From CAYSBA01 sp964429075 [NCBI: uncultured bacterium] (lineage in GTDB: Bacteria > CAYSBA01): 8,873 bases of DNA. The stretch spans positions 1-8,873 of the forward strand of contig CAYSBA010000035.1 in the NCBI GenBank assembly GCA_964429075.1, written 5' to 3'. Shown here one piece after another: positions 6,330-8,873 of this stretch. The position numbers were made by a program, and so were the translations under genes. The notes below the pieces were generated by a model. That model saw only the letters and a list, made by a program, of their open reading frames with translations. It was not told the origin of the DNA and did no database searches. Position 1 is the first letter of the stretch. Every line of letters starts with the position of its first letter.

Positions 6330-7448
6330 ATTGTTGAAATAGATATTAACAACAAAAAGGAGCTCCTTCGTTTTATACGGCAACCTTATTTTATTTATAG
6401 AGATGATCCCAATTGGGTCACCCCACTCGAACTCGATAGATTAGATTTTTTTAACAAAAAGAAAAATCCTTTTTTTGAACATTCAGAGGTCAAATTTTTT
6501 ATAGCTACAAAGCATGGAAAAGATGTGGGGAGGATAACTGCCCATATTGATCACAATTTTAATGATTTTCAGGGCGTAAAATGGGGCATGTTCGGTTTTT
6601 TTGAAACCATAGATGATCAAGAAATAGCAATTGAGTTGTTAGAAAAAGCAGAAGAATTCTGTAGGTTAAAGGGGATGGAAGAAATCGTTGGTCCTATGAA
6701 TTTTAACACGAACCATGAATGTGGCCTTTTGGTTGAGGGTTTTGACACACCACCCTTTGTGATGATGACACACAATCCACCCTATTATATGAGGCTGTTA
6801 GAAAAAAATGGCTACACAAAATACAAAGACCTATACGCATACAGAAGAGACACAGATGCACCTGTTCCAGAAAAGATAGAAAAATTTGTTGAGACAATAA
6901 AGAGCAAAAAGAATATAAAAACACGCACTGTCAACCTTAAAAGATTTGATGAAGAGGTAAAAAAAATACAGGATATCTACAACAGAGCCTGGGAGAAAAA
7001 CTGGGGCTTTGTGCCAATGACAGACAAAGAATTCAGGAAACTGGCAGAGGACCTCAAAATGATCGTGATTCCTGACCTTGGTATCTTTGCAGAAGTGGAC
7101 AATAGACCTGTTGGATTTTCGCTAACAATACCCAACATAAACGAGATCCTCCACAATATGAATGGTAAATTATTGCCATTTGGCATATTAAAACTTCTTT
7201 GGGGTCTTAAGGTAAAACGACCAAAGACCTGCAGACTTATAATCCTTGGTGTAAAGGAGGGATACAGACGACGTGGTATTGAGGCTGTTTTATATTACGA
7301 AACACTCATAACAGCAAGGCGACTCGGCTTTAAGTGGGGTGAAATCTCCTGGACCCTTGAAGATAATGTACTGATAAATAGGCCAATAGAAAACATGGGT
7401 GGCAAACTATATAAACGATACAGAATCTACGGTAAAAAGCTATCATGA
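6327..7448 (+). CDS. GNAT-type acyltransferase, candidate bacterial ceramide synthase
   Basis: The protein has 373 residues and no signal peptide. It looks like a double acyl-CoA N-acyltransferase fold. The N-terminal half contains DDPNWVTPLELD (26-37), GKDVGRITAHIDHNFN (64-79), GPMNFNTNHECGLL (122-135) and NPPYYMRLLEKNGY (150-163). The C-terminal half contains YNRAWEKNWGFVPMT (218-232), a GNAT acyl-CoA-binding loop GYRRRGIEA (312-320) and the terminal NRPIENMGGKLYKRYRIYGK (351-370). Proteins of this length are usually annotated only as GNAT family or hypothetical. Its position between serine palmitoyltransferase and an SDR reductase points to N-acylation of the sphingoid base, as done by the bCerS acyltransferase of Caulobacter. 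That assignment rests on context, not on a motif I can prove. It starts 21 nt after the upstream stop and its TGA overlaps the next ATG. The substrate could instead be another amine. Confidence 0.8.
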   Translation: MIVEIDINNKKELLRFIRQPYFIYRDDPNWVTPLELDRLDFFNKKKNPFFEHSEVKFFIATKHGKDVGRITAHIDHNFNDFQGVKWGMFGFFETIDDQEIAIELLEKAEEFCRLKGMEEIVGPMNFNTNHECGLLVEGFDTPPFVMMTHNPPYYMRLLEKNGYTKYKDLYAYRRDTDAPVPEKIEKFVETIKSKKNIKTRTVNLKRFDEEVKKIQDIYNRAWEKNWGFVPMTDKEFRKLAEDLKMIVIPDLGIFAEVDNRPVGFSLTIPNINEILHNMNGKLLPFGILKLLWGLKVKRPKTCRLIILGVKEGYRRRGIEAVLYYETLITARRLGFKWGEISWTLEDNVLINRPIENMGGKLYKRYRIYGKKLS

Positions 7449-8437
7449 ATATACTTGTAACAGGCGCTACAGGCTTTGTAGGCAAAAACCTTGTAAAGGC
7501 ATTGTTGCAAAAAAATCACAATGTTACATGTGCTGTTAGAAATCCTAAAAAAGCAGTTATTCTTAAAGAATGGGGTGCTGAGCTTTTGATCATCCCTGAT
7601 CTTTCAAAATTTGATATTATTGCTGATAAAGTAAACAAAGAAGATGTAGTGGTTCATATTGCTGGAACAGTAAGGGCTGTATCGGAAAAAGACTACATAA
7701 AAACCAATGCAGAGGGTACGAAAAAAGTAGCTCAAACAGTATTAACCACAGAAAAAAGGCCTTTTATGATCTATCTCAGTAGCCTTGCTGCTGCAGGACC
7801 TTCTAAATTAGATAAACCTATCACTGAAGAACATTATGAAAGTCCAATTACTCCTTATGGGAGAAGCAAATTTATGGGTGAGCTGATGCTCAAATCTGTA
7901 TATAGAGCATACAACTGTAATAACTTTTGCATCTTAAGACCCCCCGTAATCTATGGCCCCTTTGACAAGGATGTTTATACCTTTTTTAAACTGGCAAAGC
8001 AGGGAATCCTGCCTGTACCTGGCAATGGTAAATCCCGTATATCTATCATCCATGTAAATGATGTGGTGGAATCGATCTTCTGTGCAATACATAATATTGA
8101 TAAGGCATCTGGCAATATCTATTTTATTGATGATAATAAAGACTACAGCTGGCTTGAAATCTGTGAATTTTTCAGACAGGCTGTAAATCCTCAGGCTGTA
8201 AACCTCAAGACCCCCATATTTATATCAAGCCTGGTTGCGCAATTTGGCGAACTCTATAAATTCATTACAAAAAAACCTGCTCTTTTAGACAGGGACAAGA
8301 TAACTGAGATGAAAATCTCCGCCTGGACCTCACGTTCCTATAAGATAAGAAAGGAGCTTGGCTTTAAAAATAAAATTGACCTGAAAGATGGTATCTATCA
8401 AACCTATAGATGGTATAAAGACAACAGGTGGCTATAG
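7445..8437 (+). CDS. Extended SDR (NAD(P)-dependent epimerase/dehydratase-like) reductase, candidate ceramide reductase CerR
   Basis: This 330-residue extended short-chain dehydrogenase has the Rossmann glycine motif GATGFVG (7-13), an Arg after strand 2 (AVRNP, R32) that favours NADP(H), HIAGTVRAV (71-79), LSSLAA (111-116), the catalytic pair Y138 and K142 in YGRSK, RPPVIYGP (165-172) and IHVNDVVE (202-209). The C-terminal segment ELYKFITKKPALLDRDK and a SYKIRKELGF block are typical of the 3-beta-hydroxysteroid dehydrogenase/dihydroflavonol reductase branch rather than sugar epimerases. In Caulobacter an SDR of this class (CerR) reduces the 3-oxo group of oxidised ceramide after N-acylation, and the gene order here supports the same job. 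The ATG overlaps the acyltransferase TGA as ATGA with no clear Shine-Dalgarno, so translation probably depends on coupling. A different lipid or sugar substrate remains possible. Confidence 0.83.
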   Translation: MNILVTGATGFVGKNLVKALLQKNHNVTCAVRNPKKAVILKEWGAELLIIPDLSKFDIIADKVNKEDVVVHIAGTVRAVSEKDYIKTNAEGTKKVAQTVLTTEKRPFMIYLSSLAAAGPSKLDKPITEEHYESPITPYGRSKFMGELMLKSVYRAYNCNNFCILRPPVIYGPFDKDVYTFFKLAKQGILPVPGNGKSRISIIHVNDVVESIFCAIHNIDKASGNIYFIDDNKDYSWLEICEFFRQAVNPQAVNLKTPIFISSLVAQFGELYKFITKKPALLDRDKITEMKISAWTSRSYKIRKELGFKNKIDLKDGIYQTYRWYKDNRWL

Positions 8438-8455
8438 TATGATTTACTATTTTTC
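8434..8455 (+). terminator. Weak hairpin with T-tract at the operon end
   Basis: ATAGTA (8434-8439), a TGATT loop and TACTAT (8445-8450) form a perfect 6-bp stem that overlaps the CerR-like stop codon and runs into a T-rich tail (TTTTTCTTTTCTT). The stem has only one G-C pair, so it is weak as an intrinsic terminator, although the position between convergent genes is right. No better hairpin lies in 8438-8497. Confidence 0.35.
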
Positions 8456-8497
8456 TTTTCTTGCTGGTTGATTCTCTTTTTTGTTCTCTGTCTTTTT

Positions 8498-8740
8498 TTA
8501 CTTTTGTTCTGTATTCTGTTCTGATTCAACCTTTTTTTTCTCTTTTGCCTTTTTTTTCATTACTTCAAGCTTCTTTTGTAGAACCCTTGTCTGTACCTCA
8601 TTAGAAACCTGCAATTCATTTTCTGTCTGGATTCTAAAGATCGCCGGGTTAATACCAACAAAATTCATTACCGAAAGGATTAGTGCCAGAAGTGCAATAA
8701 TAAGTGCAATTCCTGCAACAGAATTACTTCCTTCATCCAT
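8498..8740 (-). CDS. Small single-pass membrane protein with charged coiled-coil tail
   Basis: The gene encodes 80 residues starting MDEGSNSVAG. Residues 8-30 are a strongly hydrophobic helix (IALIIALLALILSV core). After a short NPAIFR segment, residues about 37-80 are a polar helix rich in Gln, Glu and Lys with many KK pairs, likely a coiled coil or charged extension. There is no lipobox and no signal-peptidase site before the helix. An in-frame upstream Met pair at 8788 would add 16 residues, but it lies between the -35 and -10 elements of the predicted promoter, whereas GGAGGG sits 5 nt before the ATG at 8740. The gene converges with the ceramide cluster. I recognise no family; size and layout resemble small envelope or scaffold proteins, but that is only a structural remark. 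Confidence 0.72.
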   Translation of the reverse strand: MDEGSNSVAGIALIIALLALILSVMNFVGINPAIFRIQTENELQVSNEVQTRVLQKKLEVMKKKAKEKKKVESEQNTEQK

Positions 8741-8745
8741 ATTTG

Positions 8746-8751
8746 CCCTCC
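8746..8751 (-). promoter_or_regulatory. Ribosome binding site of the small membrane protein gene
   Basis: GGAGGG on the minus strand, five bases before the ATG at 8740, fixes the shorter start and excludes the upstream in-frame Met pair at 8788. Confidence 0.7.
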
Positions 8752-8774
8752 ATCTTTTTTTATCTATTTTATAC

Positions 8775-8804
8775 TTTATTCTCATCATTTTGACTTTTTG
8801 TCAA
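8775..8804 (-). promoter_or_regulatory. Promoter with TTGACA box for the small membrane protein gene
   Basis: On the minus strand a perfect TTGACA (8804-8799) is followed after 18 nt by AATAAA (8780-8775), which matches four of six -10 positions. A TATAAA lies a few bases further on, too far for standard spacing. TTGAC-AAAAA-GTCAA at 8804-8790 is a perfect 5-bp dyad covering the -35 box, so the site may also be regulated. The leader to the ATG would be about 28 nt. Confidence 0.45.
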
Positions 8805-8873
8805 TATTTAATCTCGATTTCTGTAAACCTATCAAAGGACAACGAGAAGAGATAAAATATGTGATATGAGGTA

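Larger units (their letters stand above)
5064..8437 (+). other. Probable ceramide biosynthesis gene cluster
   Basis: Three adjacent same-strand genes supply the three chemical steps from serine and acyl thioester to ceramide: decarboxylative condensation, N-acylation and 3-oxo reduction. Gaps are 21 nt and a 4-nt overlap, so they almost certainly share a transcript with the transaldolase gene, whose stop overlaps the first ATG. The match to the bacterial pathway is by enzyme class and order. Acyl carrier protein and acyl-ACP synthetase genes, part of the Caulobacter set, are absent from the window. Confidence 0.72.

Noticed and set aside
8741-8788. Longer start (Met pair at 8788) for the small membrane protein
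   Set aside because: It would place the start between the -35 and -10 elements and leave the clear GGAGGG before 8740 without a purpose.
8481-8855. Plus-strand open frame of 124 codons, very rich in Phe and Ser
   Set aside because: Its Phe/Ser runs are the reverse of the Lys/Glu coding of the small membrane protein, which has a proper ribosome binding site and promoter on the other strand.
8805-8873. Possible start of another gene at the right edge
   Set aside because: Only 69 bases upstream of the small membrane gene's promoter are available, with no open frame or signal I can support.

Overview
The window is moderately AT-rich DNA and reads as chromosome of a Gram-negative bacterium. It carries two lipoprotein signal peptides with lipobox cysteines, strong Shine-Dalgarno sites, and a set of genes matching bacterial ceramide (sphingolipid) synthesis. 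Long PKD-repeat lipoproteins next to such genes would fit a deltaproteobacterial (Desulfobacterota-like) lineage. That placement is an inference of low certainty, because no rRNA or other marker gene is present.

Layout. (1) Positions 1-3621, minus strand: the first 1207 codons of a very long lipoprotein built from tandem PKD/Ig-like repeats of about 95-103 residues. Twelve repeats are complete and a thirteenth begins before the window edge, so the C-terminus is missing. (2) Positions 3622-3773: a divergent intergenic region with a near-consensus promoter for the PKD gene and small inverted repeats. (3) Positions 3774-4361, plus strand: a 195-residue lipoprotein with six repeats that combine a Ca2+-loop-like motif with an aromatic hairpin. 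(4) Positions 4426-8437, plus strand: a tight four-gene run of transaldolase (TalC type), serine palmitoyltransferase, GNAT-type acyltransferase and NAD(P)-dependent SDR reductase. Two of its three junctions are ATGA stop/start overlaps and the third is a 21-nt gap. (5) Positions 8498-8740, minus strand: a convergent gene for an 80-residue protein with one membrane helix and a charged coiled-coil tail. A TTGACA-containing promoter lies just upstream.

How the genes work together. The last three genes of the run correspond in type to the bacterial ceramide pathway described in Caulobacter: Spt condenses serine with a fatty acyl thioester, an acyltransferase of the acyl-CoA N-acyltransferase superfamily (bCerS) N-acylates the product, and an SDR enzyme (CerR) reduces the 3-oxo group. 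The window therefore probably holds a compact ceramide operon, with transaldolase as a translationally coupled first gene. A dedicated acyl carrier protein and acyl-ACP synthetase, known from the Caulobacter set, are not seen here. The two divergent lipoproteins are both rich in acidic Asp/Asn loops of the kind that bind Ca2+, and they may act on the cell surface. No tRNA, rRNA, CRISPR array, insertion sequence or phage gene was seen.
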